A stretch of DNA of 64,000 nt from Bradyrhizobium diversitatis (GTDB lineage Bacteria > Pseudomonadota > Alphaproteobacteria > Rhizobiales > Xanthobacteraceae), in NCBI RefSeq assembly GCF_016031635.1, contig NZ_JACEGD010000006.1, positions 124,001-188,000 of the forward strand, read 5' to 3'. Every line of letters begins with the position of its first letter. The first letter of the stretch is position 1. Both the position numbers and the translations under genes were made by a program. Shown here piece by piece: positions 41,492 through 50,940 of the stretch. The notes under the pieces are model-generated. The model had not been told where the DNA came from. It was given only the letters and a program-made list of their open reading frames with translations, and did not search any database.

Positions 41492-42625
41492 ATGGACCTT
41501 ACCGTCATTTCCACGTTCCGCTGCAACTCCAAGTGTCAGATGTGCTACATCTGGCAGAATCCAACCGAGCCGAAGGAAGAGGTGTCGCTGGCCACGCTGT
41601 CGAAGCTTCCGTCCGGCTTCGACAATTTGAACGTGTCAGGTGGAGAGCCGACGCTTCGCAAGGACCTCGGAGAGATCATCGATCTTCTCTATCCGAAGGC
41701 AAGAGTGACGGAGATATCGTCGAACGGGCTGCATCCCGAGCGCCTCGTTCCGATCATCAAGAAACATCCCAACATCAAGGTACGCTTCTCGCTCGAGGGT
41801 GATCAGGAGACGAGCGACAGAATTCGCGGCGAGAAGGACGGTTACTACACCAAGATCGCCGGGCTTCGTATGCTGCGCGAGGCAGGAGGCACCGACCTCG
41901 GCTTCGCCATGGTCATTCAGGACGAAAACGTCGATCAGCTCGTCAACGTCTACGAGTTCGCTCGCAAGGAGGGATTCGAGCTGGCGACGTCGACGCTCCA
42001 CAATGCCTGGCAGTTCTACAAGAACGACAATTACTTCTACGACCGGAAGGCAGTCGCCCGGAAGGTCGAGGGGCTCATCTCGGCGATGCTGCGTAGTCCG
42101 AAGCCAAAGAACTGGTTTCGGGCCTACCTGAACCTTGGCCTGATCGAGAAGATCCTTGGTCATGACCGGCTGATCCCATGCAGCGCAGGCAAGGATTTCG
42201 CTTTTATCGACCCCTGGTCGGACGTCTGGGCCTGCAACGTCCGCTCGGATCTGCCGATGGGAAATCTTGCGCGGGAATCATGGGACGAGATCATGAACAG
42301 CGAGACCGCTCAGCAGACACGGAAGAAGGTCGCGGGCTGTGAGCAGAACTGCTGGATGGTGACCACCGCGCGGACCGCGATGCGATCCAACCTGGTCCCT
42401 CAGCTTCCGAAGAGCGAGCCGCTGCTGTGGGTCCTCAAGAACAAGCTCAAGGTCTCGATGGGCAAGAGCATATGCTTTGATAGTTACATCAATTATTCCG
42501 ACGTGCGCCCGTCGCCGCACGTCGAGCGAACGTCGTTCCTGAACAAGACTGTCAAGGCCCGGCTGGTCAAGGGCCGCGTGACGCCGGACGAGCATTACCC
42601 GTTGCGTACCTTTATGAACAATTAG
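41492..42625 (+). CDS. Radical SAM protein with SPASM-like C-terminal cysteines
   Basis: 377 residues from the ATG at 41492, one base after the stop of the GT4 gene (the frame opens at a TTG at 41453; AGGAAAG lies upstream of the ATG). The [4Fe-4S] site is C11, C15, C18 (CNSKCQMC). GGEPTLRKDL binds SAM, and NGLHP and FSLEGD fit the radical SAM barrel. Further cysteines (IPCSAGKDF, WACNVR, CEQNCW) suggest an auxiliary cluster. It lacks any peptide-modification partner and lies between two glycosyltransferases, so a sugar or lipid-linked sugar substrate is plausible (inference). The reaction is unknown. Confidence 0.9.
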   Translation: MDLTVISTFRCNSKCQMCYIWQNPTEPKEEVSLATLSKLPSGFDNLNVSGGEPTLRKDLGEIIDLLYPKARVTEISSNGLHPERLVPIIKKHPNIKVRFSLEGDQETSDRIRGEKDGYYTKIAGLRMLREAGGTDLGFAMVIQDENVDQLVNVYEFARKEGFELATSTLHNAWQFYKNDNYFYDRKAVARKVEGLISAMLRSPKPKNWFRAYLNLGLIEKILGHDRLIPCSAGKDFAFIDPWSDVWACNVRSDLPMGNLARESWDEIMNSETAQQTRKKVAGCEQNCWMVTTARTAMRSNLVPQLPKSEPLLWVLKNKLKVSMGKSICFDSYINYSDVRPSPHVERTSFLNKTVKARLVKGRVTPDEHYPLRTFMNN

Positions 42626-42642
42626 ATTGGAAGGAAGTCCAG

Positions 42643-43851
42643 ATGAGCAGGCGTGAGATCTACATGTTCGGCTTCCGTGGCTTCCCTCAAATTCAGGGTG
42701 GTATCGAGACACACGCAGAGAATCTCGCACCAAGGGTGGTGGAGCTCGGCAGACGGGTTACCGTCTGCATGCGGTCGCCCTATGTTGCGTCGGATGTTCC
42801 CAAAGTGTGGAGGGGCGTGCGGGTCCTGCGGCTGTGGACTCTGAGCAACAAGTACGTCGAGACTCTGCTCCATTCCGTGGTCTGCGCCATTGTTGCAATG
42901 GTGCGGCGCCCGGCACTGGTCCATATCCATGGCATAGGTCCTGCAATCGTGACGCCATTGCTTCGTGCCGTCGGCCTGCGGGTCGTCGTCACGCATCATG
43001 GCGAGGACTACAACAGAGAGAAATGGGGCTGGGCGGCGCGCACGGTGCTGAGGACCGGCGAGGCGCTCGGAATGCGCTACGCCAGCAAGCGCATCGCGGT
43101 CAGCCGCAGCATCGGCGAGCTTGTCATGTCCAAATATGGCAAACCTTGCGAGGTGGTGCCGAATGGCGTGGTGTTCTCGGACATGCCACAGCAAAGCGAG
43201 AAGGTGGTCGAGCTGGGATTGGAGCCGGGACGATACGTATTGACGGTCGGCCGGCTTGTTCCCGAGAAACGACAACTCGATCTGTTGCGCGCATTCCTGG
43301 CGACGGCGCTGCCCGGATGGAAGCTCGCCATAGTTGGAAAGATCGACCACCGGAACGAGTACGCGGATCAGCTGGCTAGAGAAGCGGCCGGCCATCAGAA
43401 CGTCGTCATGGCCGGATTCCAGACCGGCGACGGCTTGCGACAGCTCTACGCCCACGCCGCGCTGTTCGTCCTGCCGTCGTCGCATGAGGGGCTGCCGATC
43501 GTGCTGCTCGAAGCGCTCAGCTATGGATTGCCAGTGCTGGTAAGTGATATCGCACCCAACCTGGAGGTGGTCGCTGATCCCGAGCACATCTTCCATGTCG
43601 GTGATTGCGAGGAATTGGGTGCGAAGCTGCAGGCGCTGACGAAGACGCGTCCGAGCGCAACCGAGCGCGAAATCGTACGCCGCGAGAGCGCCGTGCGGTA
43701 CGATTGGTCCGATATCGCATTGCGCACGCTGGAGATCTACGATGACCTGCTCGGCCGCAAGCGGCAGCAGGGCAATCTGTCGCGCGCAGGCTGGGCCAGC
43801 AGCAGCGCAAGGTCGCGACAATCGGTCTACGGCAGGCCCGCCAACAATTGA
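42643..43851 (+). CDS. Glycosyltransferase family 4 protein
   Basis: 402 residues of GT-B fold. Opening EIYMFGFRGFPQIQGGIETH is the typical N-terminal glycine motif of this GT4 subgroup; then VTHHGEDYNREKWG, VLTVGRLVPEKRQ and the E-x7-E segment SHEGLPIVLLEALSYGLPV. It adds a sugar to the lipid-linked repeat unit. AGGAAG lies before the ATG. It is the last gene of the polysaccharide locus on the right side. The antisense frame over the same bases is a composition artefact. Confidence 0.93.
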   Translation: MSRREIYMFGFRGFPQIQGGIETHAENLAPRVVELGRRVTVCMRSPYVASDVPKVWRGVRVLRLWTLSNKYVETLLHSVVCAIVAMVRRPALVHIHGIGPAIVTPLLRAVGLRVVVTHHGEDYNREKWGWAARTVLRTGEALGMRYASKRIAVSRSIGELVMSKYGKPCEVVPNGVVFSDMPQQSEKVVELGLEPGRYVLTVGRLVPEKRQLDLLRAFLATALPGWKLAIVGKIDHRNEYADQLAREAAGHQNVVMAGFQTGDGLRQLYAHAALFVLPSSHEGLPIVLLEALSYGLPVLVSDIAPNLEVVADPEHIFHVGDCEELGAKLQALTKTRPSATEREIVRRESAVRYDWSDIALRTLEIYDDLLGRKRQQGNLSRAGWASSSARSRQSVYGRPANN

Positions 43852-43984
43852 GCTCCCGCCAGCGGCCTCTCCGGCAAAGTCTGGCAGCATACTGGTGCGC
43901 GCCTTGCGTGATCCGGCTGACGTGACGCCGCGGCGGGGCTGGCGGCGCCGAGGATCGTGGCGGCTGCTCGGAGCCTGATTTCAG

Positions 43985-44025
43985 GCCGGGCGGCCTCGTT
44001 CTCATTGCTGAGATCCCGGCTTTTT
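43985..44025 (+). terminator. Weak candidate terminator after the GT4 gene
   Basis: GCCGGG (43985-43990) can pair with CCCGGC (44015-44020), which is followed directly by TTTTT. The 24-base loop is long, so folding is uncertain. It is 134 bp after the last polysaccharide gene, a sensible place for transcription to end. Confidence 0.3.
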
Positions 44026-44311
44026 GTTGTCGTCCCCAACTTTTGGCGATAGCGCCGGTCACGATCGATGGGCCGGCGTCCAAAGTCCGCTGCCCGCGAT
44101 CGAAATCCTGGCGAGCCACCAGGTCTGCGACCGGATCCGATCGTTCGACCGGCCTCCGGCACGCGCTGGATTTCTTCCATTGCCCAAATAATAGACATAG
44201 ATTGGGGCTTCCGAAAGCCGTTGGACCCTGAGAGGCTCCGCGTTGGGGATTCGCAGGCCCGATGATGCTGGCCAGGTGTCGAAGCGCCGGGCGTTGCTGG
44301 AATATGTGAAA

Positions 44312-45010
44312 ATGAACAGGGTGGATGGGCTAACGCCCGGTGAGATTGACGAACGGATCGTTTCGATCATCGAACTGGCCGGTGAAGAGCTGATGCGCCA
44401 GTCCGATCCGTCGTTCGAATTCGTGCCCGAGCGGATGAGAGGGGGGATATTGACCGTTCATCAGCGCCTGAAAGCGGAGCTTGCAGCGCTCCTCAATCTG
44501 CGGACCGTATATGGCGATCTGATCGTTTGTCGCGTTGTTGCCGGCGACTATCCCTGGATCCACAACCAGTTGTCGCCGTATCAACATTTGAGGCTCGCGT
44601 GGCTTCAGCTCACGCAGCTGAGCAGCATGTTCGATCGTTCCTGGACCGAGCTTGATCGCCTTCACAACGAAACGTTAGAGTTGCTTTCTATCGACGTCGA
44701 AAGGGACGTTGCTGATGGCTCGCCTCAAGCGGTTGAGCGGAGCGCGCGGGCAGATCGCTGGTTCGAAGTCATGCCGCAACCTGGAGCGTCAGCGTCGGCG
44801 ACCATGAGGATTGCAAGCGAGTTGTCGACTGACGTAGTCGTTGCGGAGTATTGCGACGCTGCGCGGCGCGATCTCTTGGAACAGATCGACGCGACCATAC
44901 GAATCGTTGGTTCCAGCATTGCTTGTTTCTTGTCGCGCCACGGGGCCGAGCTGGTAGACCTCATTGATCGTTACAACGACATGATCGAGAACATCCAGCC
45001 CCGAAAGTGA
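44312..45010 (+). CDS. Conserved-looking hypothetical protein
   Basis: About 232 residues from ATG 44312 (MNRVDGLTPGEIDERIV); the frame opens at a TTG at 44243. It looks soluble and largely helical, with no signal peptide or membrane segment. Segments rich in hydrophobic heptads (ISPYQ-like HQRLKAELAALLNL, RLAWLQLTQLSSMF and DLLEQIDATIRIV) suggest a helical bundle. No motif of a known enzyme or regulator is recognised. It stands alone between the polysaccharide locus and a convergent cold-shock gene. Confidence 0.6.
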   Translation: MNRVDGLTPGEIDERIVSIIELAGEELMRQSDPSFEFVPERMRGGILTVHQRLKAELAALLNLRTVYGDLIVCRVVAGDYPWIHNQLSPYQHLRLAWLQLTQLSSMFDRSWTELDRLHNETLELLSIDVERDVADGSPQAVERSARADRWFEVMPQPGASASATMRIASELSTDVVVAEYCDAARRDLLEQIDATIRIVGSSIACFLSRHGAELVDLIDRYNDMIENIQPRK

Positions 45011-45049
45011 CACGAAGAGCTCGAACTTGAGATAGTACGAAAGCTCCAT

Positions 45050-45277
45050 TCATCCGTCAGATTTGGCTTCATGGGCTCCGACCCGCAGGCGACTGGCAGT
45101 TACCCTGTCCGCGATGGAAACGAGTTCGTAGCTCACTCTTTGCCCTTCGATGAGCGTTGGCAGCCCAGCGTCTTCGACGGCGGACATATGAACGAATATG
45201 TCCTTGCCCCCGCCGTCGGGCCTTATGAAGCCGTAGCCCTTGAACTTGTTGAACCAGACTACGAATCCGTTAGCCAT
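45050..45277 (-). CDS. Cold-shock (CSD) family nucleic-acid-binding protein
   Basis: 75 residues, the normal size. RNP-1-like KGYGFI and RNP-2-like DIFVHMS motifs are present in the expected order, followed by the usual G-QRVSYEL strand. It starts with a valine-rich strand (GFVVWFNKFKG) in place of the usual GTVKWFN. These proteins bind single-stranded RNA/DNA and act as RNA chaperones. It is convergent with the unknown gene to its left (39-bp gap). Confidence 0.93.
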   Translation of the reverse strand: MANGFVVWFNKFKGYGFIRPDGGGKDIFVHMSAVEDAGLPTLIEGQRVSYELVSIADRVTASRLRVGAHEAKSDG

Positions 45278-45731
45278 ACGTCGAGCCTAGACCTCTGCTT
45301 GCGTCAACCGCTGCTACGCCTTGGTCGGGGGAGGGGCTGAGCTTCGTTCATCCAGATTGAGCCGGTGCTGCAAAATGCCGCGCACAACCGGAACTCTGCA
45401 TTGAAATCTCGTTTCCTCACATTCTCAATATGCGGAGTCCTGCCGTGCGAATATCCCGCGTTGATGCGCAGCGCGCCCTCTGGCTTGCCTACGCTGTAGG
45501 CGCAAGCGCCTCAATACATTGCGTCGGCCGATGAACCCAGAGGGCTATCCCGCATCTCGCTCGGATGCAACTCATTGAAAATTGATTGTGTTCCAATGGG
45601 TCAGGTAGATTCAAAAGAGAATATGGAGGGCCTCTCAGCACACCTCACCGGGGCAACCGGCGGGGCGACGGCGGTCTGCAATCGTGCGCGCGAGGGAAGA
45701 CGTCAGTCAGCGGCGAACATTGAGACAGAAA
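45278..45731. other. Gene-free region upstream of the cold-shock gene
   Basis: About 450 bp with no recognisable frame. The promoter and 5' leader of the cold-shock gene must lie at its left end. Confidence 0.4.
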
Positions 45732-45929
45732 TCAGCTCATGAGATGAAGGGATCGGAGCGGGAGCTTCAGCCTGCTGGCAATTTTTCTCACGGCTTGTGG
45801 CGTTCGTCCAAGTCGTCGCGAAACAGCGTGCAAGCTCTTCCCTTCCAAAATGAGCAACCGTACCTGCTCGATCTCGTGATGGCTCCATGGCGGAGCAAGC
45901 TTCTGCTTGTTGGTCTGCAGGGACGACAC
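45732..45929 (-). CDS. Small HTH/SANT-like DNA-binding protein
   Basis: 65 residues if translated from GTG 45929, which has AGGAG seven bases upstream; the same frame extends upstream to 46220 but that part is not protein-like. The core, PPWSHHEIEQVRLLILEGKS then RRLGRTPQAVRKIASRL, is a trihelical Myb/SANT-type fold common as tiny stand-alone proteins in Bradyrhizobium and relatives. Probable DNA-binding accessory factor; targets unknown. Confidence 0.5.
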   Translation of the reverse strand: MSSLQTNKQKLAPPWSHHEIEQVRLLILEGKSLHAVSRRLGRTPQAVRKIASRLKLPLRSLHLMS

Positions 45930-46597
45930 TGTCTCGCTCCTTTTCAGGCGGTTGAGAGGGCGTCTGCCGAAGGGGCAGCGCAGCAGATCTAGGTTGCGCA
46001 ACTCCTCGCGGCTGCGTCTTTGCTGTTTGCTCCGGCTGCCCAGGACGTGCTCTCGCACGATCCCCGATGCTCCCGGACTGCCTTGCACGAAGGAAGCTAT
46101 CGGAACAAGGCAGTGCGGAATCTGATCACCGTCAAGTTGCAGGATGACCGCCGGCGTCGATGGCCTCCCCACCTTGTTCCACGTGCGATGATGGCGCTGC
46201 GAGGGCAATGTCGACTTCACGATGGGCGAGAGCGGCAGGCGTCGACGGTGCAGACGAATTCGTATCGACGCATCTTGCGCGGCTCGCCGCGAGTGCGCTC
46301 GCGTTCAAGCAGATGAATCCGGTGGTGGCGACGATCACTCGCGCGCTGAAGGACCTGGATAGTCCGCGAGATGACAGCCGAACCGGGCTCGACGCGGTTT
46401 ACCTGCCTGCCGCCTTCGTAAGCTGCGTGCCGGAATGAAATGCAGAGAGTTGAGCCATTAGGCGCGCTTATGTCGCGAATATTTACTTCCAATTTTACTT
46501 CGCGAAATCCCGTCAATAGCCTCAAGCGCAATTGATCACATCCGCAGGGATCGCTGAAGATCGTTGCGGCCGCTCATCGTAACCAACGAGGGTTGCA
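45930..46597. other. Gene-poor region upstream of the polyamine-type transporter
   Basis: About 670 bp. Short frames on both strands (for example 46160-46438 plus) have no recognisable domain. The AT-richer stretch at about 46465-46505 is the likely promoter area for the transporter operon, but no clear -35/-10 pair is evident. Confidence 0.4.
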
Positions 46598-47947
46598 ATG
46601 CTTGACAGGGACAAGGGGAATGTTGGTGCCAGCCAGGCCGGATCGGAGCCGGCGGAAGCAAGAAAACTGAGCCGCCGCAGGCTGTTGAAGAGTGCCGCCG
46701 GGGTCGCAGGCGCGGCCGTCGGTTCGGACGCGATCCGCGGCTTCCCGACCATCTGGGCGCAGGAGATCAAGGACATCGAGCTCCGCCACGTCGGCGTCTC
46801 CTATTCGGTGGTGAAGGCGATCGGCGACCAGGCCGCCAAGGATCTCGGCTTCAAGGTGACGATGCAGAACCTCGATACCTCCGCCGCCATCAACCGCTTC
46901 ATTAGCCAGCCCAATACGGTCGACATCGCCGACCTCGAAGGCTGGCAGGCCAAGCTCGCCGCCAAGCGCGGCGTGATCCAGGGCATTCAGGTCAAGAAGA
47001 TCAAGGAGTTCGACAGCATCCTGCCGATCTTCACCAAGGGCGAGATCGACGGCCACAAGATCCCGCGCCAGGGCATCTCGCCCTATGAGGCCATGTACAT
47101 CGCCAAGCCCGATTCCACCGATCTGCACGACGGCGTCACCGAGTGGGCGACCTTCCTGCCGCAAGTCTACAACGCCGATTCCATCGGCTATCGTCCCGAC
47201 CTCGTCGGCCACGAGGTGACCGAGTGGAAGGATCTGATCGATCCCAAGTTCAAGGGCAAGGCCGCGATCCTCGACGTGCCCGCGATCGGCATCATGGACG
47301 CCGCGCTCTGCTTCGAAAGTGCCGGCCTGATCAAGTACGGCAACAAGGGCAACATGACCAAGGAGGAGATCGACTTCACCTGCAACAAGCTGATCGAGCT
47401 GAAGAAGCAGGGCTAGTTCCGTGCGACCTGGACCACCTTCGACCAGTCGGTGCAGCTCATGGCTGCGGGGGAAGTGGTCATCCAGTCGATGTGGTCGCCG
47501 GCGGTGGCCGCCGTCCGCGTGAAGGAAATTCCCTGCGTCTACGCGCCCGTCAACGTCAAGAACGGCAAGGAAGGCTATCGGGGCTGGTGCAACGGCATGG
47601 GCCTGATGAAGCATCTCTCCGGCAAGAAGCTCGATGCGGCCTACGAATATCTCAACTGGTACCTGTCCGGCTGGCAGGGCGGCTTCGTCGCGCGCTACGG
47701 CTACTACAGCCCGGTGCCCTCGACCGCGAAGAAATTCCTGACTCCGGCCGAATGGGCGTTCTGGTACGAGGGGCAGCCGGCGCCGGAGGTGGTCAACGAT
47801 CCCTACGGCGTGCCGATGGAGAGGGCCGGCACCAAGCGTGACGGCGGCTCGTTCCTCGATCGCGTCAAAAACATCTCGTGCTGGAACACGCTGATGGACG
47901 AGGCGGCGTACATGAACAAGCGCTGGAATGACTTCAAGGTGGCCTGA
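46598..47947 (+). pseudogene. PotD-type ABC substrate-binding protein interrupted by an in-frame TAG
   Basis: The reading frame is continuous from ATG 46598 to a stop at 47945-47947 (449 codons) except for one TAG at 47414-47416 (codon 273). Sequence on both sides is family-like and in the same frame, so this is a single nonsense change, perhaps from CAG or TGG. A Tat signal is present (SRRRLLK then a hydrophobic stretch), and the body has the extracellular solute-binding protein layout of spermidine/putrescine and opine binding proteins (NADSIGYRPDLVG; later NWYLSGWQGGFVARYGYYSP). The permease and ATPase genes downstream are intact. Truncation at residue 272 would remove most of the second lobe. 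A sequencing error is the main alternative. Confidence 0.85.
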
Positions 47948-47972
47948 AACCTGCTTTCCCTGACCTGAAGCG

Positions 47973-48908
47973 ATGCACCGGCGCCGTCACGCGCCGGTGC
48001 GAGAAGACCGACTCGAGGCGTTTGCCGCTATGCAGTCCAGTCAAACTCCGCCACGCGCAAATCTCGCCGGCTGGCTCTATGTCGCGCCGCTGGTCCTGGT
48101 GCTCGTGCCGTTCTTCGTGGCGCCGATTCTGGTGGTGCTGGCGGCGAGCTTCTTCGCCACCGACGGCTTTGGCGGGCTGACGCCGGGCTTCACGCTGGCA
48201 AGCTACGTCGAGGTCCTGCATTCGGCGCTGACGCTGAAGCTGTATCTGGCGACGATCAAGTTCACGGTCCTGACCTGGATCTTCACGTTGGTCATCGGCT
48301 TCTTCGTCGCTTACTTCCTGGTGTTCCACGTCCGCAACCAGCTGCTCGCGATCGGCCTGTTTCTCTTGTGCACAGTGCCGTTCTGGACCTCGAACATCAT
48401 TCGGATGATTTCCTGGATTCCGCTCCTGGGCAAGGAAGGCCTGATCAACCAGGCGCTGCTTGGAATGGGCGTGATCCGTCAGCCGCTGGAAGTGCTGCTG
48501 TTCTCCGATCTCGCGGTGGTGATCGCCTATGTCCATCAGCTCACGATCTTCATGATCGTGCCGATCTTCAATTCCATGGCGCGGATCGACAAGAAGCTGA
48601 TCGAGGCCGCGATCGACGCCGGCGCCAGCCGCTTCGACATCATGCGCTTGGTCGTGGTGCCGATGTCCAGGAGCGGCATCGCGCTCGGCACCATCTTCGT
48701 GGTCTCGATCGTGATGGGCGACTTCTTCGTGGTCAAGGTGATGTCCGGCGGCGGATCGGCGTCGGTGGTCAGCGCCTTCTACGAGGACGTCGGCGTGCTG
48801 CAATATCCGACCGCGGCGGCCAGTGCCGTGCTGCTGACGCTCGTGCTGGTTGCGATCGTCTCGCTGATCCTCCGCACCGTGGATATCCGGCAGGAGATCA
48901 CGCGATGA
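47973..48908 (+). CDS. PotB/PotH-type ABC transporter permease
   Basis: Up to 311 residues (an ATG at 48030 would give 292). Six membrane helices with the first at VAPLVLVLVPFFVAPILVVL; the EAA-type coupling loop (EAAIDAGASRFDIMRLVVVPMS) lies in the cytoplasmic part near residue 210. Inner-membrane subunit of a polyamine/opine-type importer. It starts 25 bp after the binding-protein gene and overlaps the next permease gene by 4 bp (ATGA). Confidence 0.93.
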   Translation: MHRRRHAPVREDRLEAFAAMQSSQTPPRANLAGWLYVAPLVLVLVPFFVAPILVVLAASFFATDGFGGLTPGFTLASYVEVLHSALTLKLYLATIKFTVLTWIFTLVIGFFVAYFLVFHVRNQLLAIGLFLLCTVPFWTSNIIRMISWIPLLGKEGLINQALLGMGVIRQPLEVLLFSDLAVVIAYVHQLTIFMIVPIFNSMARIDKKLIEAAIDAGASRFDIMRLVVVPMSRSGIALGTIFVVSIVMGDFFVVKVMSGGGSASVVSAFYEDVGVLQYPTAAASAVLLTLVLVAIVSLILRTVDIRQEITR

Positions 48909-49810
48909 GCGCGGTTCTCGCCGACATGCCAAAGTCCGACGTGTCGAAGACGGTCGCGCCCGCGACGACCAAGGCGATCGCGCCGAGCAAGGGCGGCCGG
49001 CCCTGGACGTTCTACGTGCTGGCGACGCTGTTTGCCTTCTATGTCATCGCGCTCTACGGCCCGATGTTCTGCATCTACATCCTGTCGTTCCAGGACATCC
49101 GTGGCGGACTTGTGTTTCCGATGAAGGGTCATTCGCTGCACTGGTTCGTCGATCTTTTCACGCAGGTGCGGACCGGCGACGTCATGGGGTCTTTCGACCG
49201 CTCGATCAAGCTTGCGGTCATCGTCACCATCATCACTGTGGTGGTGTCGTTCCTCGCCGGCCTCGGCTTTCGCAAGCGATTTCGCGGCGACACCTTTGTC
49301 TTCTACATGATGATCGGCAGCCTGGTCGCGCCCGGCCTCGTGCTCGGTCTCGGGACGGGACTTTTGTTCCAGGCGCTCGGGCTGAATGCGAGCTGGTACA
49401 CGTCGGCACTGGGCGCGCAGCTGTCCTGGACGTTGCCGTTCGGCGTGCTCGTGATGTTCGCGGTGATGTCGCGCTTCAACCACGTCTGGGAGGAGGCGGC
49501 GTACGATCTCGGCGCCAGCCGTTGGCAGTCGATCCGGATGGTGATGATCCCGGTGCTGGCGCCCGGTCTCGTCGCGGTTGCGCTGTTCGGCTTCACGCTG
49601 TCCTACGACGAGTTTGCGCGCAGCCTGCAGACGGCAGGCTCGCTGAACACGCTGCCGCTGGAAATCTGGAGCATGACGCTGAACGTCACCTCGCCCTCGC
49701 TCTACGCGCTCGGCACGGTGACCACCATCGTCTCCTTCGTCGTCATCGGTGCGAGCCTCGGCACCATCGTGCTGATCCAGAAAAGGCGCGGCAGCGCGAC
49801 AAAGGGTTAG
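48905..49810 (+). CDS. PotC/PotI-type ABC transporter permease
   Basis: 301 residues, start ATG 48905 overlapping the previous stop. Six membrane helices, the first at FYVLATLFAFYVIALYGPMF; EAA loop EEAAYDLGASRWQSIRMVMIP. A long hydrophilic N-terminus of about 35 residues precedes the first helix. Second permease of the heterodimer. The longer upstream frame on this strand (from 48368) is the shadow of the preceding gene. Confidence 0.93.
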   Translation: MSAVLADMPKSDVSKTVAPATTKAIAPSKGGRPWTFYVLATLFAFYVIALYGPMFCIYILSFQDIRGGLVFPMKGHSLHWFVDLFTQVRTGDVMGSFDRSIKLAVIVTIITVVVSFLAGLGFRKRFRGDTFVFYMMIGSLVAPGLVLGLGTGLLFQALGLNASWYTSALGAQLSWTLPFGVLVMFAVMSRFNHVWEEAAYDLGASRWQSIRMVMIPVLAPGLVAVALFGFTLSYDEFARSLQTAGSLNTLPLEIWSMTLNVTSPSLYALGTVTTIVSFVVIGASLGTIVLIQKRRGSATKG

Positions 49811-49812
49811 GA

Positions 49813-50919
49813 ATGAAGAGCGATCGCGGCGATATCGAACTGGCGGGCGTCTGCAAGAGCTTTGACGGCGCGACCTACGTGGTCGATGGCGTCAATCTGA
49901 AGATCGAGGACGGCGCCTATTGCTGCTTCATCGGCCCGTCCGGTTGTGGCAAGACCACGATCCTGCGCATGATCGCAGGCCATGACGACCCGACCGCCGG
50001 CGAGATCGTGATCGGCGGCCAGAACGTCGTCGGTCTTGCGCCGGTACAACGGCGCACCGCGATGATGTTTCAGTCTTACGCGCTGTTCCCGCATCTGACC
50101 GTGCGGGAGAACATCGCCTTTGCGCTTCGCGTGCGCGGCCAGTCCAAGTCCGATCGGCTGCGCGCGGCGGATGCCATGATTGAGAAGGTCAGGCTGACGC
50201 AATTTGCCGACCGCTTGCCGGCCCAGCTTTCCGGCGGCCAGCAGCAGCGTGTGGCGCTGGCGCGGGCCGCGATCACCGAGCCGCGCGTGCTGCTGCTCGA
50301 CGAGCCGCTGTCCGCGCTCGACGAGCAGCTCCGCGTCCAGATGCGCCAGGAGCTGCGGCGGATGCAGCAGGAGCTCGGCATCACCTTCATCCACGTCACC
50401 CATACCCAGCTCGAGGCGATTGCGCTGGCCGACCTCGTCGTCGTGATGGAGCAGGGCAAGATCAAGCAGGCGGGCCCGGCGCGCGACGTCTACGCGCATC
50501 CGCACGATCGCTATGTCGCCGAGTTCATGGGCGGTCAGAACGTGTTGTCGGGCCGCGTCGAGAAGGTCAACGGCGCGAGCTTCACGCTCGCGCAGGCAGC
50601 GCCTGATGGCATCGAGGTGCCGCTGCGGCCACGCTCGGCCGTCAGCGTCGGCGACAAGGTCGATATAGCGGTGCGCCGCGACGACGTCGCGCTGGTCCGG
50701 CCCGGCAGAGACTTGCCTCCGGGTTGCACAACCTCGCTGCCGAGCCGCGTGCTCGCGATCGAATACCAGGGCTATTTCGTCAAGGTCATGCTCGACACGG
50801 TGCCGGACGACGAGTTCGTCGCCTACGTGCCGGAAAAGACCTTCTTCGCAGATCCCTTCGCCGTAGGCGATGTCGTGATGGCCACATGGGCCGCCGGCAG
50901 CGCGTTGCCACTCGCCTGA
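49813..50919 (+). CDS. PotA-type ABC transporter ATP-binding protein
   Basis: 368 residues from ATG 49813, two bases after the previous stop. Walker A GPSGCGKTT (41-49), signature LSGGQQQRVALARA, Walker B LLLDEPLSALD, and a C-terminal TOBE domain (from about residue 240) with SGRVEKVNGASFTL. It energises the two permeases. Length and layout are typical for the PotA/FbpC/UgpC class. Confidence 0.94.
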   Translation: MKSDRGDIELAGVCKSFDGATYVVDGVNLKIEDGAYCCFIGPSGCGKTTILRMIAGHDDPTAGEIVIGGQNVVGLAPVQRRTAMMFQSYALFPHLTVRENIAFALRVRGQSKSDRLRAADAMIEKVRLTQFADRLPAQLSGGQQQRVALARAAITEPRVLLLDEPLSALDEQLRVQMRQELRRMQQELGITFIHVTHTQLEAIALADLVVVMEQGKIKQAGPARDVYAHPHDRYVAEFMGGQNVLSGRVEKVNGASFTLAQAAPDGIEVPLRPRSAVSVGDKVDIAVRRDDVALVRPGRDLPPGCTTSLPSRVLAIEYQGYFVKVMLDTVPDDEFVAYVPEKTFFADPFAVGDVVMATWAAGSALPLA

Positions 50920-50940
50920 AGACCCGTCGCGCACAGGAGC

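Noticed and set aside
42622..43890. A 422-codon minus-strand open frame across the second GT4 gene
   Set aside because: It is rich in His, Arg and Asp, has no domain, and lies exactly antisense to a clear glycosyltransferase; a GC-bias artefact.
47414..47416. Recoding of the TAG codon as pyrrolysine or programmed readthrough
   Set aside because: Nothing in the window or in the presumed organism group supports pyrrolysine, and no readthrough context is evident; a nonsense mutation or sequence error is simpler.
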